Shown here: positions 42,601 through 50,728 of the stretch, piece by piece
Layout of the letters: each line of letters begins with the position of its first letter
How positions within the stretch are numbered: position 1 is the first letter of the stretch
From: Paenibacillus_AB hodogayensis
Lineage (GTDB): Bacteria > Bacillota > Bacilli > Paenibacillales > NBRC-103111
Direction: 5' to 3'
Assembly: GCF_039536325.1 (NCBI RefSeq)
Contig: NZ_BAAAYO010000001.1
Coordinates: 620,001-684,000, forward strand
DNA length: 64,000 bases
Notes under the pieces: generated by a model
The model's input: the letters and a program-made list of their open reading frames with translations, nothing else
Databases searched by the model: none
What the model was told of the DNA's origin: nothing
Translations under genes and position numbers: made by a program

Positions 42601-43101
42601 TTCGCCGATCAAGGCCTGGTGCGAACTCATGGTTACGCGAACGTAACGGGTCGCTACGTTGACCGAATGGCCGTACCACTTGAAATATTGGTTGGTCGTA
42701 TAGTCGAACAGCTTCGACCAACTGCCCGGACTGCCGTAGGAGATTTCCACGTTCCCGTTATCGAACGAATCGAACAGCAGCACCTCCGTCAAATCGTATG
42801 TACGGCCCAAATCGATGGAGGCGCTGGCCGGGTAAATGCCGCCCCCCCATCCGGGCTGCCAAGCCGTCGTCATATTGCCCGCGTCGCCGTCCTTCGGAGT
42901 GCCCGCCTGGGCTTGCTCGTCCACCAGCAGCGTCGCGTCGCCATTCCCCGACTCGTTCGTCACCATCGAAGGCGTCAGGACGATTTTCGTCCCCGCGGCA
43001 TAAGCGGTCGGGGGCCCGAGCAGCGGCGGCTGTCCGACGAACAGCGCTGCCGCCAATACGGTTGCGGCCAAGGTGGAAAGCCTTCGTTTGAGCGTTTGCA
43101 T
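39700..43101 (-). CDS. Secreted multidomain esterase (discoidin, FN3 modules, PA14-like, feruloyl/PHB-depolymerase-like catalytic domain)
   Basis: 1133 residues from ATG at 43101; AAGGAGG stands eight bases before it, which excludes the in-frame ATG six codons upstream because that contains the ribosome site. Signal peptide 1-36 (STLAATVLAAALFVGQ). Then discoidin (40-180), FN3 twice (185-400), a PA14-like unit (about 405-555: YTFYAKTTAKDRIRLWVN), FN3 twice (560-785), a beta linker, and the hydrolase (about 890-1133): nucleophile S1015 in YVTGLSVGGGG and H1112 in QQDGHGGW. The N-terminal third is closely similar to the secreted glycosidase at 32825. Probably strips esterified phenolic or acyl groups from polysaccharide outside the cell. 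Confidence 0.86.
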   Translation of the reverse strand: MQTLKRRLSTLAATVLAAALFVGQPPLLGPPTAYAAGTKIVLTPSMVTNESGNGDATLLVDEQAQAGTPKDGDAGNMTTAWQPGWGGGIYPASASIDLGRTYDLTEVLLFDSFDNGNVEISYGSPGSWSKLFDYTTNQYFKWYGHSVNVATRYVRVTMSSHQALIGEIVLYGTPSGGGGTDTVPPAAVTDLTYSNVTSSSVKLTWTAPGDDGNTGTASSYDIRYRASPITDEASWAAATRASGLPVPAVAGTSQSYTVTGLAANTTYYFALRTTDKASLVSGLSNVPRVTTAPAASTDTTPPAAIMNLTASSPTATTAVLSWTAPGDDGNAGRASSYEVRYAKSTITGFPDTWSGATVFPQTITPQNAGSREALTVSGLVPGQRYSFNVRAKDEAGNVAGLSNSIGVMTKWDYSYANAGMIVDMFNDPTFGTLRVRKLLDRFELYGWDNPAEWTPAFTVRAEGQLTPAYSETYTFYAKTTAKDRIRLWVNRQLLIDTWDSPTDAEKTAAIALSANQSAEIRAEYKAEDKSGNVKVSWSSPSQPKEVLRAPRLQALPDRIAPGAIGGLAATAAGSTAVKLAFKAPGDDDLVLPGRSGAWGAAAEYEVRYAATPITAGNWEQAIKADIYAIPHSPGDDDAVTVSGLRPGTTYHFAARVKDEAGNAGPVSASVSATTTGTADMTAPSAPAGLSATGSDKLSVQLAWTAPGNDGNTGTAAAYDLRYGTSPISAANWNSAERAFGMPSPAIAGTQQTMTMKGLRPGTTYYFSLKATDEVGNVSPIAFATATTAAAPGGYVLSGASTLDLYASSNEAGSLYYVVYNAAQGSPTAAAIKAAAQGAVGGSVAARGVIPVAAADAGKLLKATSGALADNRTYYTYWVGEGQTTGFGPVYGSTDKLEVRHKVVSFNSPVANAGNLNYLAYQPEETYRSPNGKYPLLLFLHGQEEDGSDIEKVKKHGPPKLIAAGKEMPFIVISPQLPWRNPVLRWYTPGLIDSIVNDAMKRYPIDPQRIYVTGLSVGGGGALYYANEHPEKVAAVLPVAPQMKWFEDETGNTYLFNPLNAFRMNNIPLWMFANRTDEMIQRRRIEWLLDFMANSPVPPNPSPLLTIYQQDGHGGWTETYDNPDVYTWLLNQSK

Positions 43102-43193
43102 ATCGATTCCCTCCTTCATTTGCGTGTGAAAAAACTATTCGAAGCTGCCGGCTGAATGCGTGCGGCATCCCCTCCTCTCCGTCTTCCCTTCCC

Positions 43194-43258
43194 AAAAAAA
43201 ACGAAGCGCGTCCAAACATTCTCTCTCGGATCGTCGAGGAAGGTATGGCTGCGCTTCG
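43194..43258 (-). terminator. Terminator or attenuator after the Lpl-type permease gene
   Basis: Minus strand: CGAAGCGC at 43258-43251 pairs with GCGCTTCG at 43209-43202 around a long loop that holds an inner CTCG/CGAG stem, followed by eight T's (43201-43194). It separates the importer genes from the secreted esterase 90 bases downstream and may cause the usual drop in expression after the permeases. Confidence 0.7.
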
Positions 43259-43311
43259 CGGTTGGTGGATCTTTATGTCGTCAATACCCGGCCAGATTAG
43301 CCGGAACCGGT

Positions 43312-44205
43312 CTATTCCTTCACGCTCCCGAGGACGATGCCGCTCATGAAATATCGCTGCAGAAGCGGGTACACGCACAGGACAGGAAGCGCTCCCAGAA
43401 AAATTTGCGCCGCGCGAATCGCCCGGTCGTTCAGCTCGGACAAGAAGCGCATCTGCGTCGGATCGTTAATTTGCGTCATATCCATCTTGACGATAATCGT
43501 CTGAAGGTAACTGGCAAGCGGATAATGCGCGGTGTCGTTCATGTAAATCAAGCCGGAAAACCATTCGTTCCAATGGCCGACGACCGTAAACAACGTAATG
43601 GTGGCGATCGCGGGCATCGACAACGGGACGGAGATGCGCCATAACGTCTGCCAGTGGCCAGCGCCGTCGATAAAAGCCGACTCGGCCAGTTCCTTCGGCA
43701 AGCTGCGAAAAAAATTCAGCAGCAGGATGACGTTAAAAACCGGTACGGCCCCCGGCAGGACAAGCGCCCAGATCGAATCGAGCAGCCCGAGCTCCTTGAC
43801 GACGATATAGGTCGGGATCAGCCCCCCGCTGAACAGCATCGTAAACACGAATATCCAGGAGTAGAGCGTCCGCAGCCGGAACTGCGACGTCTCCTTGGAC
43901 AGCGGGTATGCGGTCAATACGACGAGCAGCATATTGACGACGACGCCGAGCAGCACCCGCTGGACGGCAATCCCCATCGAGACGAGAAATTCCCGCTTGG
44001 CCGCGACGAAGCTGTATGCCCGGGCGGTAAACTCGACCGGCCACAGCGTCACCCTACCCGCCTCGATGGCCGCCGCCGAGCTGAACGACACGGCGAGCAC
44101 ATTAAGCAAAGGAAGCAGACACATGACCGATATCGCGGTCAGGAACAAATAGTTGAATGAGGCGAATACAGCGCGGCCCCATGTTTTATGCTGAACCATC
44201 CCCAT
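43312..44205 (-). CDS. Carbohydrate ABC transporter permease (LplC/YtcP type)
   Basis: 297 residues, ATG at 44205 behind GAGGGGAG. Six spans; EAA loop KELAESAFIDGAGHWQTLWRISVPLSMPAIAT; C-terminal FMSGIVLGSVKE is characteristic of the LplC/YtcP group that imports rhamnogalacturonan- or glycan-type oligosaccharides. Directly follows the LplB-type partner. Confidence 0.95.
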   Translation of the reverse strand: MGMVQHKTWGRAVFASFNYLFLTAISVMCLLPLLNVLAVSFSSAAAIEAGRVTLWPVEFTARAYSFVAAKREFLVSMGIAVQRVLLGVVVNMLLVVLTAYPLSKETSQFRLRTLYSWIFVFTMLFSGGLIPTYIVVKELGLLDSIWALVLPGAVPVFNVILLLNFFRSLPKELAESAFIDGAGHWQTLWRISVPLSMPAIATITLFTVVGHWNEWFSGLIYMNDTAHYPLASYLQTIIVKMDMTQINDPTQMRFLSELNDRAIRAAQIFLGALPVLCVYPLLQRYFMSGIVLGSVKE

Positions 44206-44223
44206 CTTCTCCCCTCGGGTGCG

Positions 44224-45123
44224 TCAAAAAATGCGATAGTTGGCAAACCGGTAAGCAAGCCCGTAGGAGACCGATATCAGGACGAACGAAATGACGGATT
44301 TGAACAGCCCGACCGCCGTCGCTACGCCGTACTGGCCGTTGCCGAGGCCGATCCGGTATACGTAAGTGTCCAGAATGTCCCCAGTCGAATAGACGGCGGG
44401 ACTGTACAGATTGAACACCTGATCGAAGCCGGCGTTCAGCACGTTGCCGAGGCTGAGCGTCAGCATCAGCACGATGATCGGCGTCATCCCCGGCAGCGTG
44501 ATGTGCAGCGTCTGCTTCCAGCGGCCGGCTCCGTCGATAACGGCCGCCTCGTACAACGCCGGATTGATGCCCGTCAGCGCGGCCAAATAGACGATGGTGC
44601 CGAACCCGAACTCCTTCCATACATCGGCAGCAACCAGCACGTAAGGGAACCATTGCGCGTTTCCGAGAAAAAATATTTTAGGCAGACCGAGCCAGCTTAT
44701 AAACGCGTTCACCATGCCGACCGTGGGGGACAGGACGTCGAGCAAAATGCCTGCCAGAATGACCCAAGACAAAAAGTGCGGCATATATATCACTGTTTGC
44801 ACAGAACGTTTAAACAGTTGTTTGCGGATTTCGTTGAGCAGCAGCGCCGTCGCGATCGGGGCGATCAGCCCGGCCGCGATTTTCATGACGGAAATAAACA
44901 GCGTATTGCGAATGACCGTCATCGTATCGGGCAAGCCATACACGTATTTGAAATTTTCCAATCCGATCCACTCGGAACCGAACAGCCCTTTGGCCGGAAT
45001 AAATTTCTGGAACGCGATGGCGATGCCCGCCATCGGTCCGTAATGGAACAGGAGCACGAAAATCAAACCCGGCAATATCATCGCATGCAGCGGCAGTTCC
45101 AGCTTCCATCTCTTGCTGCTCAT
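44224..45123 (-). CDS. ABC transporter permease (LplB/YteP type)
   Basis: 299 residues from ATG at 45123 with GGGAGGT six bases upstream; 17 codons of open frame upstream lack a site. Opens with HAMILPGLIFVLLFHYGPMAGIAIAFQKF, the hallmark of LplB/YteP proteins. EAA loop: ALYEAAVIDGAGRWKQTLHITLPGM. Part of the importer with the 43312 permease and 45205 lipoprotein; no ATPase nearby. Confidence 0.95.
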   Translation of the reverse strand: MSSKRWKLELPLHAMILPGLIFVLLFHYGPMAGIAIAFQKFIPAKGLFGSEWIGLENFKYVYGLPDTMTVIRNTLFISVMKIAAGLIAPIATALLLNEIRKQLFKRSVQTVIYMPHFLSWVILAGILLDVLSPTVGMVNAFISWLGLPKIFFLGNAQWFPYVLVAADVWKEFGFGTIVYLAALTGINPALYEAAVIDGAGRWKQTLHITLPGMTPIIVLMLTLSLGNVLNAGFDQVFNLYSPAVYSTGDILDTYVYRIGLGNGQYGVATAVGLFKSVISFVLISVSYGLAYRFANYRIF

Positions 45124-45204
45124 CAGCTTACCTCCCAACCATACCGTGAATGCCGGCGCCGTTAGGGGACGCAAGACGTCATCCTCCGTCCCCCGCGCTG
45201 CCGA

Positions 45205-46917
45205 TTATTGAAGCTGGCCGCTCTCGTTCACTTCGTCCAATATTTGTTTGCCGCCCTGCTCCATCCATTTTTTGACGAAATCGTCGAAGGAGTCGAGCGG
45301 TTTCGCGCCGATGATAATTTCGGTGAACGATTTCACCTCCAAATCCCGCAAAGACGGGCCTTTAGCCGTCATCGTCTGCGTCGGGGCGCCGAGATAAGCC
45401 GTTTGCACCACTCGGTTCTCCTTCTTGTATTTGCCGAGCACCTCGAACACGCCGCCGGCGTTCCACAGCTTCTCCTTCGACCACATGTTCAAATCGCCGT
45501 TCTTGTACTTGACGACACTGTCGTATTCCGCTTTATCGGCCTGGTTCAGCTTGGAGCCGTCGCCTTTTTGCAGCGCTTCCAATACGGCATAGTGCGTTTC
45601 CTGGTTTTTCTCGGGAAGACCGCCGTTGATCGGAGGATACATGTGCACGTTGTACACCTGACCGTTCCCTTCGTCGACCGTATGGTAGATGGCCACGTCT
45701 TTTGTCTCTCCGTAGAGCTTCTCCATCGTATAGTTGAGCAATTTGAACACCGCTTCGGGATGCTTGGAGCTTTTGCTGACCACCCAGAATTGCGCCGGCA
45801 GCCCGCCCGTGCTCTGGGCTTTGACCGGCTTGGCGTCCGCGGAGACAAGCGGATAGACGCCCCAGTCCGCCTCGGGATTGTCTTTCTTCATATTATTGAT
45901 CGGCCATGTCGGGACGAAGAAAGCGCCGAACGTCATGCCTACTTTGTTCGAGGTGGCAAGCTCCGCCGATTTGTTGCCGTCGATAACGCTGAACTCGGGG
46001 TAGATCGCCCCCGCCTTGAACAGCTCCTGCAGCTTGCCAAGCGCGGTTTTCATCTCGGGCTGGGTATCGGCCCACATCGCCTTGCCGTCCGGTCCCTTCA
46101 GGAACATCAGGTTCGTGCCGGAGCCTTTCGTCGGATTGTACGGATACGCATGATAGCCGTTGAAGAAGCCGTCGAGACCGGACCAGCCGTTCCACAGGTT
46201 TTGGTCCAGACTAAGACCGTACGTATCGTTTTTGCCGTTTTTGTCCGGATCGTTTTTCGTAAACGCGAGCGCGATTTTGATCACGTCGTCCATCGTCTTC
46301 GGCGGCTCGAGACCGACGTTTTTCAGCCAATCGTTGCGGATGAACAGCATCGGGGCGTCGTCGCGGCTGCCGCCGCCATTCGGAATTCCCATCAGCTTGC
46401 CGCCGACGGAAGCGGTTTTGAGCGGAATGCCGTTTCCGGATTCCAATATTTTTTTGGACAGATCGGAGGCGTACTTCTTGTAAATCTCGGTCAAATCGGT
46501 AATTTGTCCGGCCTGAACGAGCGTCTGGAACTGCTGGGCGTCGACGAGCATGAAGTCGGGGAGATCGCCGGACACCATCATCACGTTCATTTTGTTCTGA
46601 TACTGCTGGTCGCTCACTTTCCATTTGTTTTTCAGCTTGATGCCCAGCTTGCTTTCGTAGTCGCGCATCCAAATGTTGTTATCGTACGATTCCCCCGCTT
46701 TGAACTTCACGCCGGCGTTGACCGAACGAACGGTCGTATAATCGATCGGCGGGTCGTATTTGGCGAACGGGCCGTCGTCGCCCGCCGTCTGCTTCGGCGG
46801 CACGGGATCGCCCGATTCCTTTACGCCGTCGCCGCCATTCTTATTGCATGCGGCAGAAACCGTCACCATAGCCGCTAGCGCAATGATTGCCCATAACGTC
46901 CGTTTCTTGCCAATCAT
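45205..46917 (-). CDS. Extracellular solute-binding lipoprotein (LplA type)
   Basis: 570 residues, the larger size usual for LplA/YtcQ proteins. Lipobox VSAAC with cysteine at 24. Features: YESKLGIKLKNKWKVSDQQYQNKMNVMMVSGDLPDF, and the C-terminal FDDFVKKWMEQGGKQILDEVN. Anchored to the outer face of the membrane; feeds the two permeases that follow. Lies 97 bases downstream of the YesN regulator gene, whose pair likely activates it. Confidence 0.94.
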   Translation of the reverse strand: MIGKKRTLWAIIALAAMVTVSAACNKNGGDGVKESGDPVPPKQTAGDDGPFAKYDPPIDYTTVRSVNAGVKFKAGESYDNNIWMRDYESKLGIKLKNKWKVSDQQYQNKMNVMMVSGDLPDFMLVDAQQFQTLVQAGQITDLTEIYKKYASDLSKKILESGNGIPLKTASVGGKLMGIPNGGGSRDDAPMLFIRNDWLKNVGLEPPKTMDDVIKIALAFTKNDPDKNGKNDTYGLSLDQNLWNGWSGLDGFFNGYHAYPYNPTKGSGTNLMFLKGPDGKAMWADTQPEMKTALGKLQELFKAGAIYPEFSVIDGNKSAELATSNKVGMTFGAFFVPTWPINNMKKDNPEADWGVYPLVSADAKPVKAQSTGGLPAQFWVVSKSSKHPEAVFKLLNYTMEKLYGETKDVAIYHTVDEGNGQVYNVHMYPPINGGLPEKNQETHYAVLEALQKGDGSKLNQADKAEYDSVVKYKNGDLNMWSKEKLWNAGGVFEVLGKYKKENRVVQTAYLGAPTQTMTAKGPSLRDLEVKSFTEIIIGAKPLDSFDDFVKKWMEQGGKQILDEVNESGQLQ

Positions 46918-47014
46918 TCGTCTTCCCCCCTGTACGGCTTGATCTTTCCTACAATTTTATTATGAGCGACGGCGAAAACGGGGAAAACAGGAAAATTTGG
47001 CTTCTCTTATCCTT

Positions 47015-48667
47015 TTATATCCTCTTTCCTTTGTCGCGAAATTCCTGGGGGGTGAGCCCTGTCGCTTTTTTGAAAAACCTTGTAAAATACGGCGCAGACT
47101 CGTACCCGACCCGCACGCTTACTTCGTGGATTTTCAGCTGGGTTTCGCCAAGCAGACGCTTCGCCTGGACGAGCCGGGCTTCGGCGATCATATCGGTAAT
47201 GTTGCGGCCCGTCTGCTGCTTGTACAGCCGCGACAAGTAAAACGGAGTCAAGTATACGACTTCCGCCAATTGACCGAGCGACAAATCGCCTCCCAAGTTC
47301 GCCGCCACGTAATCGTGCACGCGCCGGACAACGCCGTTCGTTTCCTGCTCGCGCTCGCTCGCCATATTCTCGAACAGCAGATGCGCCAGCCGGCGGAAAA
47401 AATCGGTCACCTCCGACCACGTCTCATGCTCCTTGATCGAAAACAGCTTGTTCATGTTGATTTTCCCGGAAATGTCCGCGAACAGGTCCCGCCGGTTCAT
47501 ATGGGCGATAAATACGGCGGCGAGCGAATAAAACAGCTCCAGCGTCGTCCCGTCCCGGAACGACTGCCCGCCGCACACCGAATGCATCATTTCCTCATAT
47601 AAACGGCTGAATTTGTCCTGGTTTTTCTGCTCCAAATATTGATCCAGCAGTTGGATTTTTCTCGTATCGTTCCGTTCGCCCCGGGACGAGCCTTCTGCTG
47701 GCCGCTGATCGGAAAGCAGCATTTCCGTGCCGATCCCGAGCCCTTTGACGAACAGCCAGTTCAGCCGCTCGTACTTCTCGGGCAGCCGCTCCCATTCGCA
47801 AGGCTCGCTTCCGACAACGAACGAGCAAGCCAGCTTCAAATATTGCTTGCACGCCGTTTGAATCGATTCGATCGTCCCCAGCATAAACCGGTGCATCGGC
47901 TCCGCGTCTGGGCCCGCAGCGGAAGCAACGGATATTCCCTGCCCTTCCTTCGGCTGCATCAGCCATATCATGCGGTTTTGTTCGCCGCTCAAATGAACGA
48001 GATGCACCCGCTCGGCGAAAAACTCTTCGAAAATGTTATTGACGGAATACGTGTAGAGCGGCTTGTCGGCGGGACTCGCCCCTTCCGGCCAGCCGTCCGC
48101 CCGGCCGAGCGCCAGCATGACCGGCTGCTCCGCATTGAGCGCGATGCCAAGCTCTGCGAATCGGACCGAGCGCATCTCCGTATTCGACTCTTCGCCCTTC
48201 AGCAGCTCCAGCATGTACTCCTTGCGCAGCGTCGGGAGCGCTTCGGTCATCCGGTTGCGCGCATTGGCGATCAGTTTGTCGTACGTCACCTCTTCGGCAA
48301 TCCGGCGCACAGCTTTATCAACCGCCTCGCCGATAGCCGGATCGCCCTCCGTCTTCAGCACATAGTCGAGCGCACCTCCGCGGATGGACGACTGAATGTA
48401 ATCGAAATCGTTGTAGCCGGTCAAAAAAATACATTTGCAGCGGGGCCACAGCCGCATCACTTCCCGCTGCAGCTCGATGCCGTTCAGCTCAGGCATCTGG
48501 ATGTCGGTAAGCAAAATATCGATCCGCGTCCTGCGGGAAATGTCCAGAGCCATCTTCCCGTCGTACGCCCGGTATACTTCCAGCGGCAAGTCGGGCCTGT
48601 GCTGGAACAAATCAAACAATCCCTCGACAATGATCGGTTCGTCGTCGACGATCAGCAGTCGGTACAT
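47015..48667 (-). CDS. YesN-type response regulator (REC + AraC HTH)
   Basis: 550 residues. Receiver domain 1-120 with DDE at 8-10 and phospho-acceptor D55 (ILLTDIQMPE). A long middle region (140-430) precedes the AraC double helix-turn-helix at about 445-545 (LSLGQLAEVVYLTPFYLSRLYKQQTGRNIT; KIHEVSVRVGYESAPYFTRFFKKATG). Partner of the YesM kinase, whose gene ends 33 bases upstream; together they usually switch on the neighbouring polysaccharide importer. ATG at 48667 with GGGAGG ten bases upstream. Confidence 0.96.
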   Translation of the reverse strand: MYRLLIVDDEPIIVEGLFDLFQHRPDLPLEVYRAYDGKMALDISRRTRIDILLTDIQMPELNGIELQREVMRLWPRCKCIFLTGYNDFDYIQSSIRGGALDYVLKTEGDPAIGEAVDKAVRRIAEEVTYDKLIANARNRMTEALPTLRKEYMLELLKGEESNTEMRSVRFAELGIALNAEQPVMLALGRADGWPEGASPADKPLYTYSVNNIFEEFFAERVHLVHLSGEQNRMIWLMQPKEGQGISVASAAGPDAEPMHRFMLGTIESIQTACKQYLKLACSFVVGSEPCEWERLPEKYERLNWLFVKGLGIGTEMLLSDQRPAEGSSRGERNDTRKIQLLDQYLEQKNQDKFSRLYEEMMHSVCGGQSFRDGTTLELFYSLAAVFIAHMNRRDLFADISGKINMNKLFSIKEHETWSEVTDFFRRLAHLLFENMASEREQETNGVVRRVHDYVAANLGGDLSLGQLAEVVYLTPFYLSRLYKQQTGRNITDMIAEARLVQAKRLLGETQLKIHEVSVRVGYESAPYFTRFFKKATGLTPQEFRDKGKRI

Positions 48668-48700
48668 CCGTTATTCGCCTCCCTGATTCTGCATGTTCAA

Positions 48701-50461
48701 TTACGGTTCCTCGACTTGCAACGTCAATACGACCTTCATTCCCCCCATACCGCCGCGCGTTACGGTGATTCCGCTCCGGTTTCCGAATCTGAGCCGGAGA
48801 CGCCGATGCACATTCAAGAGCCCGGTATACTCTACATCCGGCCCTTGGTCGGCCAGCTCGAGACGCAGCTTGTGCAGCGTTTCGTCCGTCAGTCGGGAGC
48901 CGTTGTCCTCGACCGAAATGAGGATGGCCTCGTTCCGCCTTTCGATCTCCACCGCGATTTTGCCGCCCGTCCGTTTATCCTCCAGCCCGTATTTGTAGGC
49001 GTTCTCGATGATCGGCTGCAGAAAGAGACGCGGCACGGGCAGTCTCGCGCAATCGTCGGGCAACTCGGCGAAATCGCATTGAATCCGGTTCGAGAAGCGG
49101 ATGTTCTGGATTTCCGCATACGTGCGGGCATGGTTGATTTCCGCTTCAAGCGGCACTTCGTCCGCGGCGCTTCGCGTGATGTACTGAAAATATTCGCCCA
49201 AGTAGCGGCTGAATCGCGCAATGCTGTCATTGTCGTTAATCTGCGCCAGCCGGTACAGGATGAAAAACGAATTGTACAAAAAATGGGGGTTGATCTGCGA
49301 TTGCAGCTGCTTCAGCTCCGAGCTTTGGGCCCGGATGCGCTGCTCGTACACCTCGTGAATCAGCACCTTCAGCTTGCCGACCATCGTGTTGAAATGCCGG
49401 AACAGATACACGAATTCATCACCCGTTTGCGGTAATGGCGTCGGCTGGTACTGACCGTCTTCCACTTTGCGGAACGCGCGGATCAGCTTATGCAGCGGCC
49501 GGTGAATCGAGCGGAATATCAAATACGAGTACAAGATGATAATGGCCGTCGAGACGGCGGACAGCAGCCAGAATAAGCTGCGGTACCATTCGATTTTCCC
49601 GAACAGCTGATCGTAAGGAATATAGGAGCTCAAATAGGAACCGAGAGTCGGTGAATATTGATAGGTGACCAGATACGTTTCGCTTCCGATGCGGACCGAT
49701 TCGATGCCTTCCCGTTTGCCTTGCTCGTACTGCCGCTCGATAAACCGCGTCAAGGTCTGCCGCACCGTATCGTCGCTTGCGCTGTATACGTTCCAGTGGC
49801 GCCGGGGATTGATCAGCGCGGCTCCGGATCGTTCATAGTCCGCAAACTTCCCGAGCATGCCGCGGATCATCTCGGGATCGAGCTCCACCGTCAGCGCGAA
49901 GGACGGCTTGCGGGTCCAGTAGCCGGATTCGGGAAATCCGAGCCCGATAAACAACCGATCCTGCCAGGCGATAATCGGCAGCTCGCCCGTATAGGGAAGC
50001 TCCCGGTAAGCCGACTCGATGGCCGCATACTCTTCCGCAATCTCATCGGTAATCGACCGTTCCGTGGATAGCGTGCGGTCCAGCGTCAAAATATGGGCGC
50101 CGGCGCTCTTGATGTAGACGCTGGAGTTTTTAATGATACGCAAGTTGCTCTCGATGCGCATGACCGCATCGTTCCGTTCCAGCAGCGTCATCGCCCCGTT
50201 TAGAAACGTATAGTGCTGCAGCGACTTGTCCATCGCGCTTTCCTGAAGCAGCTTGATAATATGCTCCTTTTCCAAAACAAGCGCATTCAAATAAAATTCG
50301 ACCCTCGATTGCTGCGACTTGGACAGCTCGTTGCGAACGCTCGTCTCGCCCAGCCGATTCATCACCAGGCCGAGCACGTACAACGGAGCGATAACGAGCA
50401 AAAACGCGGCAATCAGCTTCGGAAAAATCGTCAGCTTGCGATTCCTTCCCCACCAACGCAT
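48701..50461 (-). CDS. YesM-type sensor histidine kinase
   Basis: 586 residues from ATG at 50461 (GGGGGAGG five bases upstream). The frame is open 72 codons further but that part is in AT-rich DNA and treated separately. Two spans flank an extracellular sensor (about 25-295), then HAMP, and a His_kinase domain with H393 in QINPHFLYNSFFILY and ATP-binding IIENAYKYGL. YesM kinases sense sugars or binding-protein complexes at the membrane. First gene of the minus-strand polysaccharide locus. Confidence 0.95.
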   Translation of the reverse strand: MRWWGRNRKLTIFPKLIAAFLLVIAPLYVLGLVMNRLGETSVRNELSKSQQSRVEFYLNALVLEKEHIIKLLQESAMDKSLQHYTFLNGAMTLLERNDAVMRIESNLRIIKNSSVYIKSAGAHILTLDRTLSTERSITDEIAEEYAAIESAYRELPYTGELPIIAWQDRLFIGLGFPESGYWTRKPSFALTVELDPEMIRGMLGKFADYERSGAALINPRRHWNVYSASDDTVRQTLTRFIERQYEQGKREGIESVRIGSETYLVTYQYSPTLGSYLSSYIPYDQLFGKIEWYRSLFWLLSAVSTAIIILYSYLIFRSIHRPLHKLIRAFRKVEDGQYQPTPLPQTGDEFVYLFRHFNTMVGKLKVLIHEVYEQRIRAQSSELKQLQSQINPHFLYNSFFILYRLAQINDNDSIARFSRYLGEYFQYITRSAADEVPLEAEINHARTYAEIQNIRFSNRIQCDFAELPDDCARLPVPRLFLQPIIENAYKYGLEDKRTGGKIAVEIERRNEAILISVEDNGSRLTDETLHKLRLELADQGPDVEYTGLLNVHRRLRLRFGNRSGITVTRGGMGGMKVVLTLQVEEP

Positions 50462-50728
50462 CCTATCCTCCCCCTTGTATCTTAGTCCGGCTACACTGGC
50501 GTGCAAGCGCTTATAGATCAAAAAGAGCAAGCCCCATAAAATTGGAACTCGCTCCTCTCGCGTCCGAAATTCATATCCATTATGGACGAGATAGTTGTTG
50601 ATGTACAGATCAAAATGATATCTTTTTCCTTTTTTTGTTATCTTTTCATATCCAATTATTGATACGTTACGTATCATATGATATTCTTAGATCGATCCAA
50701 TACGTAACGCAATGAGGAGGAAGAGAGT
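50462..50728. other. Boundary of the AT-rich island; promoter region
   Basis: Base composition changes sharply near 50540-50580, from GC-rich to strongly AT-rich. The minus-strand reading upstream of the YesM start (50677 to about 50540) gives a basic peptide with ITKKGKRYHFDLYI and GYEFRTREE, reminiscent of an integrase arm-binding domain; no supported gene. The copy-1 promoter occupies 50659-50687. Confidence 0.5.
50659..50687 (+). promoter_or_regulatory. Promoter of BIG2 gene copy 1 with internal inverted repeat
   Basis: TTGATA (50659-50664), 17-base spacer, TATTCT (50682-50687), a sigma-A-like match. GATACGTTACGTATC (50661-50675) overlaps the -35 box and spacer as an inverted repeat with one central base, a likely operator. 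The same arrangement precedes copy 2. Confidence 0.6.

Noticed and set aside
39400..43155. Several 300-400-codon plus-strand frames over the secreted esterase
   Set aside because: Antisense of FN3 repeats; periodic similarity arises from the repeats on the real strand.
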